Source: Pseudoalteromonas luteoviolacea H33-S
Lineage (GTDB): Bacteria; Pseudomonadota; Gammaproteobacteria; Enterobacterales; Alteromonadaceae
Reading direction: 5' to 3'
DNA: 64,000 nucleotides
Assembly (NCBI RefSeq): GCF_001625695.1
Contig: NZ_AUXY01000035.1
Location: forward strand, 62,001-126,000
Both the position numbers and the translations under genes were made by a program. Below are positions 27,226 through 36,093 of this stretch, one piece after another. Every line of letters begins with the position of its first letter. Position 1 is the first letter of the stretch. The notes beneath the pieces were generated by a model that made no database searches, was not told the origin of the DNA, and was given only the letters and a program-made list of their open reading frames with translations.

Positions 27226-28326
27226 CTAGCGCAGTTTATTTAGCAAGCCTTCCAATGCCTTATTAACTTGAGTATGATCATCCCAATCTAACTGCTCCCA
27301 ATCGATATCTGTATCGAGTGTAGAAACATCCAAGAAAAGCAGCTTTTTCAAAACGTCTACTTGAGTTATTTTCTTCAAGTTATACGTTTTATTTTTTCCA
27401 TTTGGTGTCGTTTTACCGGACAAACGAGCAACTATTGTTTCACCTATTTTCTTCTTATCACCAAGATTTAAGACTTTTTTATCGTGCAATTCTCTGTAGT
27501 TTTGCTCGCACTCTAAAATGATCTTTTTAACCTTAACAAACGACGCGCTCAAACCTTTTTCATATGCGTCAATCACCTCTGAATAGCGAGTTAACACATT
27601 GTAGTTATCGAATGCGCCCATTGAGACACCAAGATTTTTCGCCTTATCTCTAATGGTCATCTTTTTTTCGCCAATTTTTAGCCTTGCTTGATCAATGCCA
27701 TCAATTTCTTGCATTGCTGATAAAAAGGCTTGTAACTTGCCGTATTGTGGCAAATCTTCTCGACTCGCATTTTCTTGAAACTGCTTTACTTTGTATAACA
27801 ACGGTTTTGAGTCATACACCTTGAATTGCGCGGCATGATCAAGACCAAAGGTAAAGATCAAAGCAAAAAAACGTCTATGCCCCGTAAGAATTTGATACTT
27901 ATTCCCTTCTAAAGGGTATACCGTTGGTGCCTGAATAACTTCAGAAACAGAAATGTTTTCACCAAGCTCAATAATAGACTCAATAGTTTGGTTGGCTTTT
28001 TTCCAGTCGCTAGAAGCATATTTTAGACAGTTAATAATACAGTCTTTGCCTATTATCACTTGCCCTTCAGCATCGTATAGATCAACTAATTGCTTTTTGG
28101 TTAGTTTACGCTCGATAAACTGTCTAGCATGTTCATTTTCAATGAAAACACTGGGTAAAAAACGCGCGTTAGTCGCGTCTGGCACGATCAAATTCAAAAA
28201 TAGAGATTGGTACTCAAAACTTTCACTGTGAAGTTTTTGACTATTGCTCAAAGTCGCTAAAATTAAATCGTCTCTATTATTAACCATGTTGAATCGAACT
28301 ATATTGCGTTGTATTTGGGGAATCAT
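27226..28326 (-). CDS. Orphan ParB-like nuclease/DNA-binding domain protein
   Basis: 366 residues from the ATG at 28326, which has GAGGTG close upstream; a GTG 11 codons earlier is less likely. The ParB/Srx core shows box II as LTGHRR (149-152) and ENASREDL (185-192). A following helical segment (MTIRDKAKNLGVSMGAFDNY) looks like the KorB-type helix-turn-helix that reads DNA. The C-terminal ~100 residues are lysine-rich and unassigned. There is no parA nearby, so this is not a classical partition locus. Such orphan ParBs are common on integrated elements. An inverted repeat lies just upstream. Confidence 0.78.
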   Translation of the reverse strand: MIPQIQRNIVRFNMVNNRDDLILATLSNSQKLHSESFEYQSLFLNLIVPDATNARFLPSVFIENEHARQFIERKLTKKQLVDLYDAEGQVIIGKDCIINCLKYASSDWKKANQTIESIIELGENISVSEVIQAPTVYPLEGNKYQILTGHRRFFALIFTFGLDHAAQFKVYDSKPLLYKVKQFQENASREDLPQYGKLQAFLSAMQEIDGIDQARLKIGEKKMTIRDKAKNLGVSMGAFDNYNVLTRYSEVIDAYEKGLSASFVKVKKIILECEQNYRELHDKKVLNLGDKKKIGETIVARLSGKTTPNGKNKTYNLKKITQVDVLKKLLFLDVSTLDTDIDWEQLDWDDHTQVNKALEGLLNKLR

Positions 28327-28347
28327 ATCACACCTCAAAAAGGATGC

Positions 28348-28375
28348 CACTTTGTGCACTTATTTACTCAAAGTG
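28348..28375. promoter_or_regulatory. Inverted repeat upstream of the ParB-like gene
   Basis: CACTTTG and CAAAGTG arms separated by 14 bases, with centres 21 bases apart (two helical turns), starting 22 bases before the preferred ATG. This fits an operator bound by a dimer, perhaps by the ParB-like protein itself. Confidence 0.4.
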
Positions 28376-28493
28376 ATGATATCGCGAGGAAGAGTCTGCC
28401 CCAGTTAGACCTACCTCCCAGTAAATTTGAGTAGGTTCCACACCAAAGGCTCAAAGCAATGTTCAAAGACCCCTTATTAGAAACAACCTTCTC

Positions 28494-28521
28494 TTGCTTA
28501 TATTGCATTAAAGTTTATAAT
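28494..28521 (+). promoter_or_regulatory. Sigma-70-type promoter of fecI
   Basis: TTGCTT (28494-28499), 16-base spacer, TATAAT (28516-28521). Transcription would begin near 28528, past a TTG at 28521 and before the preferred start at 28566. No convincing Fur box was found over it. Confidence 0.55.
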
Positions 28522-28565
28522 TGCGAACAATTTTTATTCCTATTGAGAAAGGCGAAGGAGTTGTT

Positions 28566-29057
28566 TTGCAAATAACGTCTTTATATCAAGACCATCATTT
28601 ATGGTTAAAGCAGTTTTTATATCGCAAGTTAAATTGCCAAGCTCAAGCCGCTGACATCGCACAAGATACCTTTCTCAGGATTTTAAACAAACAAAAAAAC
28701 AATACACTTGAGCAAATACAATCACCTAAAGCCTACCTAACTACTTTAGCAACCGGGCTGGTAAACAATCATTGGCGCAGGCTCTCTATTGAGCAAGCCT
28801 ATTTAGAGACGCTTGCTGCACAGCCACAGCACTTAGCGCCAAGCCCCGAAACGCAACAGCAAATTGTGGATTTATTAGAACAATTAGCACAAGTTTTAGA
28901 AAAGCTGCCGCAGCGTGAGCAACAAGTCTTTATTATGGCCCGTATTGACGGTATGGCGTATAAAGACATTGCAGAGCAATTACAGATCACGGTTAACATG
29001 GTGCAAAAATCGATGTGTAAAGCGGTACTTGCCTGTATTGAAGTACAGACTCAATAA
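28566..29057 (+). CDS. FecI-type ECF sigma factor for iron-siderophore signalling
   Basis: 163 residues from TTG at 28566, chosen because AAGGAG lies five bases upstream and the protein then begins like other FecI proteins (LQITSLYQDHHLWLKQFLYR). Region 2 (AQAADIAQDTFLRIL) and region 4 (LPQREQQVFIMARIDGMAYK) are clear. It shares one base with the fecR start (TAATG). In the family, the sigma is released when the receptor is loaded and activates the receptor gene. The receptor downstream has the needed STN domain, so the circuit is complete here. Confidence 0.93.
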   Translation: MQITSLYQDHHLWLKQFLYRKLNCQAQAADIAQDTFLRILNKQKNNTLEQIQSPKAYLTTLATGLVNNHWRRLSIEQAYLETLAAQPQHLAPSPETQQQIVDLLEQLAQVLEKLPQREQQVFIMARIDGMAYKDIAEQLQITVNMVQKSMCKAVLACIEVQTQ

Positions 29058-29974
29058 TGCAGCAAAATCATGACGTCCTTGAGCAAGCGATTGAGTGGTA
29101 TGTAAAACATGAAACCGCCCCCTTATCGCTGGCGCAAAAACAAGATTTTGAGCAATGGCTAAACGAACACGACAGCCACCAGCAAGCCTGGCAGCAAGTA
29201 ACCCATTCACAGCAAATCTTTGCAAACTTGCCGCTATCATCAGCGCAATCACTGTCGACGATTACCAAGGCAAATCAAAGCCGCCGTCATGTCTTAAAAT
29301 CTATCGCCGCATTGTCTATATCTAGTTGGCTCACTTGGCGATATCAAAAAGAGTTGGGGATCAGCGCGCACTTGGCAGATCACCATGCACAAATTGGCGA
29401 ACAATTGCAGTTGACGCATTTAACGCAAGCTCAAGTTGCCCTAAATACGCACAGCGCCATAAACTTAGACACAAACACGCTTTGGCTCAAATATGGGGAA
29501 GCGCATATTGTCTGCCAAGTGCCCTTGGCTATCTCGAGCCCTCATTGCCACTTTAATGCCGAACTTGGCGATGAATTCATTCTCTTTGATGACGATAAAC
29601 AAGTGCGCTTTAGTGCCTTAAATCAGCGTTTTGATATTGTCGCTCATGGGCAAAGTTATACCGTAGACAAAGGCCATACCCTCATCGCCGACCGCAATAG
29701 CACACGCATTGTTGAAACACCCAGACACATGACAAGTTGGACCAAAGGCATGCTCAGTGTGTCTCAAATGCCGCTTAAGCAATTTATTGCAGAACTATCT
29801 CGCTATTTGCATGGCAGTATCAGAGTTGCGCCAGCGGCTGCTCAATTGCATATTAGCGGCACTTTTTCTCTGACAGATCCCAAGCAAATCCTATCGCAAA
29901 TACTCAGTACCTTCCCTGAACTGACACTCAATGGTGTGCCAAATGTCTGGCAGGTAATTAATAAAAAACCATAA
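29057..29974 (+). CDS. FecR-family membrane sensor / sigma regulator
   Basis: 305 residues. An N-terminal cytoplasmic domain (about 1-80, WYVKHETAPLSLAQKQDFEQ) binds the sigma; a single hydrophobic segment at about 85-100 crosses the membrane; the periplasmic FecR domain (about 110-215) and a C-terminal STN-like segment (about 235-300) face the receptor's signalling domain. Directly coupled to fecI. The pattern is that of FecR, which relays the loaded state of a TonB-dependent receptor to the sigma factor. Confidence 0.92.
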   Translation: MQQNHDVLEQAIEWYVKHETAPLSLAQKQDFEQWLNEHDSHQQAWQQVTHSQQIFANLPLSSAQSLSTITKANQSRRHVLKSIAALSISSWLTWRYQKELGISAHLADHHAQIGEQLQLTHLTQAQVALNTHSAINLDTNTLWLKYGEAHIVCQVPLAISSPHCHFNAELGDEFILFDDDKQVRFSALNQRFDIVAHGQSYTVDKGHTLIADRNSTRIVETPRHMTSWTKGMLSVSQMPLKQFIAELSRYLHGSIRVAPAAAQLHISGTFSLTDPKQILSQILSTFPELTLNGVPNVWQVINKKP

Positions 29975-30081
29975 ATTTCAATATTGTAAGAAAAATTAAA
30001 AAATAAATTGAAAAAATTTGGCAGATTTTGGCTGCTCACGGGGCATAGAGAGTGACACATTATTTTAAACTAAGGAAAATC

Positions 30082-32523
30082 ATGGTTGCTCAGCCTATTA
30101 AATCATTTAAATTTAGCCTACTCGCAGCGAGTCTCTCGGGTGTACTGCTTGCCTCTCCCATGCACACTATGGCAGAGGATCAAGTCCACGCGTTAAATTT
30201 ACCTGTGAGCACGCTTGATCAAGCAATTTCAGAGTTGGGAGAGCAAACGGGTACTTCTATTTCAGTCAACAGTAAGCTAAGTAAAGATCTCAGAAGCAAC
30301 CAGATTTTAGGCAATTTGAGCGTTCACCAAGCCATCACCCAATTATTGGCCGGCACTGGACTCAGCTTTGCAAAAACAGACACCGGCTACGTCATCTATG
30401 ATGCGGATACTGACGCGCCTGTCGCACAACTACCCGATATGCATGTCAAAGCCGTTGAAACCATCGAGATTTTAGGTCAGCCCATTGAGCGTAGCTCCTC
30501 ACCAACTGGGCTTGATTTATCTGTTAAGGAAACCCCTCAGTCAATTTCAGTCTTAGATGCTAATTTTATTGAATATTATGGACTGGATGATGTTGAAGAT
30601 GTGCTCAACAATAGCGCGGGTGTTTATCGCTATAAATATGGTACATCAGACGATACGCTGTTTTCTTCTCGCGGTTTTTACGTCAATGAATATGTTAAAG
30701 ACGGCATGCCAGCAGGTTTTTCTCGCGGCCAAGAATTTCGCTTAGACAGTGCCGTTTATGACTCAGTCGAAGTACTGCGTGGTGCGGCTGGTTTAATGGC
30801 GGGTGCAGGTGAGCCATCAGCAACCGTAAACCTTATCTCTAAAAAACCAACACGCGAACGTTTACTGAATGTCTCAGCCGAGCTGGGTAGCTTCAACCAC
30901 AAACGCGCTGAGCTAGATGCCAGTAGTGCCTTAACCGAAGACGGTAAATATGCGGCACGCGTTGTCTTGGTATTAGAAGATGGTGATACCTATGTAGATA
31001 GAGAAGACACCCAAAAGCAGGTGTTCTACACACAGTTTCATGGCTATTTTGGCGCACAAGAGCAAACTGAAGCCGCTTTGACACTTCACCACCAAAAACT
31101 AGATCATCATGGTGTGCAGTGGGGAGTGCCTATTTTTTATAACGATGGCAGCCGTACAGATTTACCCGCATCAACTAACCTCGCCTCGCCAAATGCATTT
31201 CAAAATAGAGAGCATACTGGTTATACCTTTAAGATCTCTCACCAGTTAAACCTTGATTGGCAGCTCAATGGTGCAATTTACCACGGAACCAATGATTTAG
31301 AGTCTATTTTCACCTACTTCTCATCATCCGCAGATCCTAAAACAGGTCTTGGCCTATTTGGTATCGATTCACTTTTTGCCGATGAAGGCGAAGTAACGAC
31401 TATGACAGCCAGTGCAATCGGCCGAATTGAACTGTTTGATCGCGAGCACCAAATCAATATTACTTACTTAAACAACGAGACAGAATATACAAATGTAACG
31501 TACGAAGAGGAAACACCTGAAGGTCGTCGTGCTTTTTACCCAATGGCAAGCGTGTTTGACGCTAACCCTGCTCGAAACATACAAGCGCCAAACATCAATC
31601 AGAAAATCATGGACAGACTGGAAGCCGTAGATGAAGAAACATTAGCACTGAGCACCAATATCGATGTGCATGATCAGGTCAATGTGATCGCGGGTATCAA
31701 GTTTTATAAATTCAAACAAAACAATAAAAACTATACGTCTTGGCAAGGCCACTCGGCTTCTTCGTCGTCTGATGATGGCGACAGTAAGTACTTAGGTCTA
31801 GTATACAGTCCCCTCGACACTTTAAACATCTATGCAAGTTACACGGATACATACAAGCCTCAACCCGGCTTGGTTGATGTTAACCTAGCACCAATTGAAG
31901 CCATTACCGGCCAAAATATTGAACTTGGACTCAAGCTGGCGCTATTTGACGATAAATTTAATATCAACTTTGCTGCATTTGATACTTTGCTGAAAAACGT
32001 CGCGGAAGCCATTCCAGAGTATGCCAATGCAACCCCCATTCGATACCGCCAAGTCGACGGTGCAAACTCAACCGGTTTTGAGCTTGAAATCGCGGGTGAT
32101 ATCACTGAAAACTGGCAACTTAACGCCAGTTATAGCGAGTTCTCACTAGAAGATCAGCAAGGTGAAGACGTCAACAAAGAAGCGCCACGCAAGCTGCTTA
32201 AGTTAAACACAAGCTATCAATACCATGATTGGCGAGCAGGCCTTGGCTTGCAGTGGAACGATGACACCACAGTCAACGTATTGGCACCTCGTGGCGTTGA
32301 CCTAGGGCTACCAGCGGGTACTCGACGTGGTTCACTGGCCGATACCAAGCAAGGTGAAACCCTGGTTTCAGCTCACCTTGGTTATCAGGTCACCGAGCAA
32401 CTGGATGTGAAGGTACATGTGCGCAACCTATTAGATGAGTCTTACTACGATACATACGGGTTTGTACCTAAAAAAGCGGGTTCCCCACGTACTTGGGTCA
32501 TCAACGCCAACTATAAATTCTAA
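30082..32523 (+). CDS. TonB-dependent ferric-siderophore receptor with STN signalling domain
   Basis: 813 residues from the ATG at 30082 (AAGGA seven bases before; a GTG ten codons earlier is unlikely). Signal peptide to about 32, STN domain about 38-110, plug about 130-250 (PTGLDLSVKETPQSISVLD) and a 22-strand beta barrel ending in aromatic F. The sequence is of the FhuE/FpvA/FoxA class, which takes hydroxamate or mixed siderophores. With fecI-fecR upstream and tonB-exbBD downstream it forms a full transport and signalling system. The ligand cannot be told from sequence. Confidence 0.93.
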   Translation: MVAQPIKSFKFSLLAASLSGVLLASPMHTMAEDQVHALNLPVSTLDQAISELGEQTGTSISVNSKLSKDLRSNQILGNLSVHQAITQLLAGTGLSFAKTDTGYVIYDADTDAPVAQLPDMHVKAVETIEILGQPIERSSSPTGLDLSVKETPQSISVLDANFIEYYGLDDVEDVLNNSAGVYRYKYGTSDDTLFSSRGFYVNEYVKDGMPAGFSRGQEFRLDSAVYDSVEVLRGAAGLMAGAGEPSATVNLISKKPTRERLLNVSAELGSFNHKRAELDASSALTEDGKYAARVVLVLEDGDTYVDREDTQKQVFYTQFHGYFGAQEQTEAALTLHHQKLDHHGVQWGVPIFYNDGSRTDLPASTNLASPNAFQNREHTGYTFKISHQLNLDWQLNGAIYHGTNDLESIFTYFSSSADPKTGLGLFGIDSLFADEGEVTTMTASAIGRIELFDREHQINITYLNNETEYTNVTYEEETPEGRRAFYPMASVFDANPARNIQAPNINQKIMDRLEAVDEETLALSTNIDVHDQVNVIAGIKFYKFKQNNKNYTSWQGHSASSSSDDGDSKYLGLVYSPLDTLNIYASYTDTYKPQPGLVDVNLAPIEAITGQNIELGLKLALFDDKFNINFAAFDTLLKNVAEAIPEYANATPIRYRQVDGANSTGFELEIAGDITENWQLNASYSEFSLEDQQGEDVNKEAPRKLLKLNTSYQYHDWRAGLGLQWNDDTTVNVLAPRGVDLGLPAGTRRGSLADTKQGETLVSAHLGYQVTEQLDVKVHVRNLLDESYYDTYGFVPKKAGSPRTWVINANYKF

Positions 32524-32532
32524 TAACAATAA

Positions 32533-32548
32533 GGCGGCGAAAGCCGCC
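32533..32548 (+). other. GNRA-tetraloop hairpin after the receptor gene
   Basis: GGCGGC-GAAA-GCCGCC, a very stable stem nine bases past the receptor stop and twelve before the next ATG. Without a T-tract it is more likely an RNA-stability or partial-attenuation element than a full terminator. Confidence 0.6.
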
Positions 32549-32559
32549 AATACGTGACT

Positions 32560-32898
32560 ATGATGATGTATTATTTTTTGCCCAGTTTATGGCTATGCGG
32601 CGTGCTGTACTATGCAACCAGCACACGACAGCGATGGCTATCACGTCCCTTATCTGGACGCCTATTGTTACACCTATTTGCACTGATCCTATGCCTGCTC
32701 GCAGTGTGGGGCTTTGTGCAAATAGGTATGACAATCGGTGCCGCACTTACTTATACCCTACTATTAAGTATGTTTGCCCTTGCGGCACCGGTTTTTTTAA
32801 TTCACCACTTTAATCACGCAGTTTGGCCAAGTGTGATTGTGTTTGTGCTAATTGCCACTGCTTTGCATTTTGTTTTTGGAGGCCTTTATGTGGCATAA
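32560..32898 (+). CDS. Small inner-membrane protein, DUF3325-like (iron uptake)
   Basis: 113 residues from the first of three ATGs at 32560-32568. Four hydrophobic segments (about 3-18, 33-55, 57-78, 85-108). Its basic loop after helix 1 (TSTRQRWLSRPLS) recalls DUF3325 proteins that accompany siderophore receptors and PepSY proteins. The function is unknown; by analogy with the Pseudomonas fpvGHJK system it may assist ferric-siderophore reduction. It overlaps the next gene by 11 bases. Confidence 0.7.
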   Translation: MMMYYFLPSLWLCGVLYYATSTRQRWLSRPLSGRLLLHLFALILCLLAVWGFVQIGMTIGAALTYTLLLSMFALAAPVFLIHHFNHAVWPSVIVFVLIATALHFVFGGLYVA

Positions 32899-33139
32899 AA
32901 CGTTTGCGGGCTTCATCTGCGGTTTAATCACCATCACTTTGCTCCCTAGTAGTTTAATCCATTTTTATAGTGACTTAAGCGCCATCTCCGCTGCTTTTTT
33001 CATGACGGTTGGTCTAACCGGTTGGGCATGCATCATGACGTATTGCTATGGCGCAAGCAGTGCCAAAGCGGCTTGGCTTCGCGGCCTATATTGCGCTGCG
33101 CCCGCAGTGCTCATTTATCTGACAGCCTTTTTTACCTAA
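32888..33139 (+). CDS. Small inner-membrane protein, DUF3649-like
   Basis: 83 residues. The start at 32888 is set by GGAGG five bases upstream, which lies inside the previous gene. Three hydrophobic segments, about 5-20, 28-50 and 64-82. Resembles the DUF3649 partners of PepSY iron proteins. It ends 10 bases before the PepSY gene. The exact role is not established. Confidence 0.7.
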   Translation: MWHKTFAGFICGLITITLLPSSLIHFYSDLSAISAAFFMTVGLTGWACIMTYCYGASSAKAAWLRGLYCAAPAVLIYLTAFFT

Positions 33140-33149
33140 TGGTTTCTTC

Positions 33150-34679
33150 ATGTTTTCTAAAGATACTTTAAAAAACCTCACCCATGCGCACACTTGGCTT
33201 GGCTTGATTATTTCTGGCGCACTCATGATTATTTTTGTCTGTGGTAGCCTCTCTTTTTATCGCGCTGAGATTCATCAATGGGACCGATTTCATAACTTTC
33301 ATAAAGCCTTGCCCACAGAGCAAGTCCCCATCAGTCACGTCATTGATAAGTTGCAAGGGCTTGGCTATGACATTCGCTTCAATGACCGAATCAGCATTGA
33401 TTTACCTAGCGAAAATAAACCGTTTTACACGGTGTTTTTTCTCGCTACACAAGACGGTAAACGACAATATTTAAACTACAGTTTTGCCGCCGATGATGGA
33501 CGTTTACTCGACCTCGATCGCAATCAGTTTTTTCTTGCCGACATGCTGTATCGCATGCACTACCACCTGTATATTCCAAACATTGGATTTGAACTGGTCG
33601 GGATAATCACTTTAATTTTTTTTGTGGTGCTGCTAACAGGCCTGCTCATCCACCTAAAAAAAATCATCAGTCATTACTATCAATATCGGACCAACAAAGC
33701 CAAAGATAAATACCTTGATGGCCATATATTGATTGGGGTGAGTGCATTTCCTTATACCTTTATGTATGCACTGACCGGCGTCTATTTCAATCTCGCATTA
33801 TTATTTCAAGCCAGCTTTGGGTTTGCAGCATTTAATGGCGACTTTAGTGAACTGGATAAAGCGCTTGGTAAACCGGATGCAATACAACAAACAGCCAGTG
33901 GCCTGACGCTGCCAACGCAACAATATGATGCCTTGTTATCACACATTAAAACGCGCTACCCAACGCATCAGCTTACCTATCTATTTTCATATGGTATGAC
34001 AGACAAAGCCGCTCACGTTGAAGTGATTTTGCGCCACCCCGGATCATTGCATGAATATCATAGACTGCGCTTTGCATTAGATGACTTTACGCAACTGAGC
34101 GGCGATATCACCAAACATAATCCGGCGCAGGCAAGCGCAGCGACGTTTGAAGCGCTGCATTACGGGACGTTTGGCGGAGATCTCATGCGCTTTTTAATGT
34201 TTTTAATGGGTCTTGCGTGCTGTTATTTGATTTTAACCGGTAACCTGATCTGGTTAGAAAAGCGGGCAAAAAAGCGTCAGCAAAGCAAAATAGGTTTGCG
34301 CTTTGTCAGTGCAATGACTTTAGCCCTTTCAAGCGGCGTATTCATCTCAGTCGCCATGTGCTTTGTCATCACACGCTTTTTGTCTGAGTATTTTGCGATG
34401 CAAAATATACTAGTGCCTGTATTTCATCTCAGTTGGTTTTTTGCCATGCTCCATGCTTTTGTTATAAACGCGCCAAGGCAAGTCATGGTCCAGCAATTAA
34501 TGGTGGCCGCTTTACTCTTTTTATTGGCGCCCGCCTATGATTTATTCAACGGTATGTTAGCCATACAACCACTATTGCTGGCCGATAAAGGGATATGGTG
34601 GGTCAATGGTGCGCTAATGACCATGGCAATACTGTGCTTATTAATAGCAAAGCACTACCACAAAGGCACCACCGAGTAA
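33150..34679 (+). CDS. PepSY-associated transmembrane protein (putative ferric-siderophore reductase)
   Basis: 509 residues with about seven membrane helices (for example 18-38, 150-172, 195-215, 350-368, 385-408) and a periplasmic loop between the first two. The opening HTWLGLIISGALMIIFVCG and the HYHLYIP histidines are typical of the PepSY_TM family. The Pseudomonas member FpvG reduces ferri-pyoverdine in the periplasm, and the same role is likely here. It is the last gene of the receptor transcript before a hairpin. Confidence 0.82.
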   Translation: MFSKDTLKNLTHAHTWLGLIISGALMIIFVCGSLSFYRAEIHQWDRFHNFHKALPTEQVPISHVIDKLQGLGYDIRFNDRISIDLPSENKPFYTVFFLATQDGKRQYLNYSFAADDGRLLDLDRNQFFLADMLYRMHYHLYIPNIGFELVGIITLIFFVVLLTGLLIHLKKIISHYYQYRTNKAKDKYLDGHILIGVSAFPYTFMYALTGVYFNLALLFQASFGFAAFNGDFSELDKALGKPDAIQQTASGLTLPTQQYDALLSHIKTRYPTHQLTYLFSYGMTDKAAHVEVILRHPGSLHEYHRLRFALDDFTQLSGDITKHNPAQASAATFEALHYGTFGGDLMRFLMFLMGLACCYLILTGNLIWLEKRAKKRQQSKIGLRFVSAMTLALSSGVFISVAMCFVITRFLSEYFAMQNILVPVFHLSWFFAMLHAFVINAPRQVMVQQLMVAALLFLLAPAYDLFNGMLAIQPLLLADKGIWWVNGALMTMAILCLLIAKHYHKGTTE

Positions 34680-34691
34680 CATCTTAATGCC

Positions 34692-34729
34692 TAGCTCGCC
34701 GTCAATGTCGTATGTTGCTCGGCGGGCTA
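34692..34729 (+). terminator. Hairpin between the PepSY gene and tonB
   Basis: TAGCTCGCCG pairs with CGGCGGGCTA (one G-T pair), 18-base loop, followed by ATTATTGATT. A moderate terminator that separates receptor and tonB units. Confidence 0.5.
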
Positions 34730-34794
34730 ATTATTGATTAGTATTAAACAATTCAATACCATAAGCATGATTTAAACCAAATAACTGTGATTGG

Positions 34795-35406
34795 ATGATG
34801 CGATTTGTTGTTTTGCTAATATTGGTTGCGGCCCTGCACATACTTGTACTGGGGTTTTTGACTGATGATAAAAAAGAAGCAATCTCTATAGTACCGAATC
34901 ACCTTACAATGACGCTGGCAGAATTACCGCCTCCAGCGGCAAACACACCGCAGCAAAGTGACTTTGCACACACAAACACGCAACAGCACGCCACACCAAA
35001 TGAAAATGCGAAACCCAAACCATTGGTAAGCACTCACAATCAAGAAATACCTAAACAAAATGGTATCAGTGCAAGAGCTACACCTGCACACCAGAAGCAG
35101 CTTGCTAGGCCAGTTAACACGCCGCAGCCAGTCTACCCAGAAGATGCAAAAGCCGCTGGCCAACAAGGCGTTGTCACCATCACGTTTTTGGTCAATGCCC
35201 GTGGTGGTGTAGAGTCTCCACGCATTGTCAAAAGCAGTGGCTTTAATACCCTAGATATGGCCGCGAAACGCGCCATTTTAGACTGGTCTTTTTATCCCAC
35301 ATTACTCAATAACGAAGCGGTTTCACACTGGTACCAGCAACGTATTATTTTTGAAATTGAAAAAGCCCACATACATACCAATAAAACCATCGAGCCCACC
35401 CCATAA
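34795..35406 (+). CDS. tonB: TonB energy-transducing protein
   Basis: 203 residues. An N-terminal membrane helix (about 4-22), a proline/glutamine-rich periplasmic linker (about 40-110), and a C-terminal TonB domain (about 112-195) with QPVYPEDAKAAGQQGVV and LDMAAKRAILDWSFYP. It carries proton-motive energy from ExbBD to outer-membrane receptors, here presumably the adjacent siderophore receptor. It shares one base with exbB (TAATG). Confidence 0.9.
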   Translation: MMRFVVLLILVAALHILVLGFLTDDKKEAISIVPNHLTMTLAELPPPAANTPQQSDFAHTNTQQHATPNENAKPKPLVSTHNQEIPKQNGISARATPAHQKQLARPVNTPQPVYPEDAKAAGQQGVVTITFLVNARGGVESPRIVKSSGFNTLDMAAKRAILDWSFYPTLLNNEAVSHWYQQRIIFEIEKAHIHTNKTIEPTP

Positions 35407-36092
35407 TGACAAACATATTTATATATCTCAGCCAGTTTGACCCAATCATTCTTACCATTTTTTTACTGCTTTTAGCCATGTCATGTTTGACTTGGAGCCG
35501 AGCACTTCATTTGTGCTGGTCTTTGCTATGTATCAAACGCCAACAAAGTTACGCAAAGCAACTGTGGCATAAACAAGAAACAATGGTCGCATTTCGACAA
35601 GCCCATGTATCGCCAAGCCCTAAACTTTTTAAACGCTTTGGTCTGTATTACCACATTGCAAAAGTTGGCAACTTGGCAAAGCAGCAATATCTAGACGCCC
35701 CCAGTGAACAACTATCATTGTCTGATTTTCTCGCCAGTCAATTAACGCTGTACAGTAAGCGCGCCTTACCTAAGCATGGCTTGAACTTACTTGCTACCAC
35801 CGCCGCCTGCGCGCCCTTTATCGGTTTACTCGGCACAGTCTGGGGCATTCACTTATCCCTGAATGTCATTGGCGAGCAAACAACGACAACGCTGACCGCC
35901 CTCGCGCCAGCCATTGCTGAGGCACTGATTATCACTGGAGTGGGTATCGCTGTTGCCATTCCAGCAGTGTTGTTTTATAACTTTTTTGCCAAGCAATATG
36001 AGCAGCTACAAACTGACCTCAATTATTTTGCCCAGCAGTGGCATAATTACCTATTAACTGGCCACTCGCCTGCACATTTATCGGGATCTTAA
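35406..36092 (+). CDS. exbB: ExbB-type proton channel subunit
   Basis: 228 residues, MotA/TolQ/ExbB family. Three membrane helices: about 12-30, 130-155 and 168-192. The conserved block APFIGLLGTVWGIHLSLNVI, followed by ALAPAIAEALIITGVGIAVA, marks the family. It lies in tight order tonB-exbB-exbD with one-base gaps and overlaps. It forms the motor with ExbD that powers TonB. Confidence 0.92.
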   Translation: MTNIFIYLSQFDPIILTIFLLLLAMSCLTWSRALHLCWSLLCIKRQQSYAKQLWHKQETMVAFRQAHVSPSPKLFKRFGLYYHIAKVGNLAKQQYLDAPSEQLSLSDFLASQLTLYSKRALPKHGLNLLATTAACAPFIGLLGTVWGIHLSLNVIGEQTTTTLTALAPAIAEALIITGVGIAVAIPAVLFYNFFAKQYEQLQTDLNYFAQQWHNYLLTGHSPAHLSGS

Positions 36093-36093
36093 T

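Noticed and set aside
28510..28545. Possible Fur box over the fecI promoter
   Set aside because: Only a weak match to the consensus; iron control is likely from family knowledge but not shown by this sequence.
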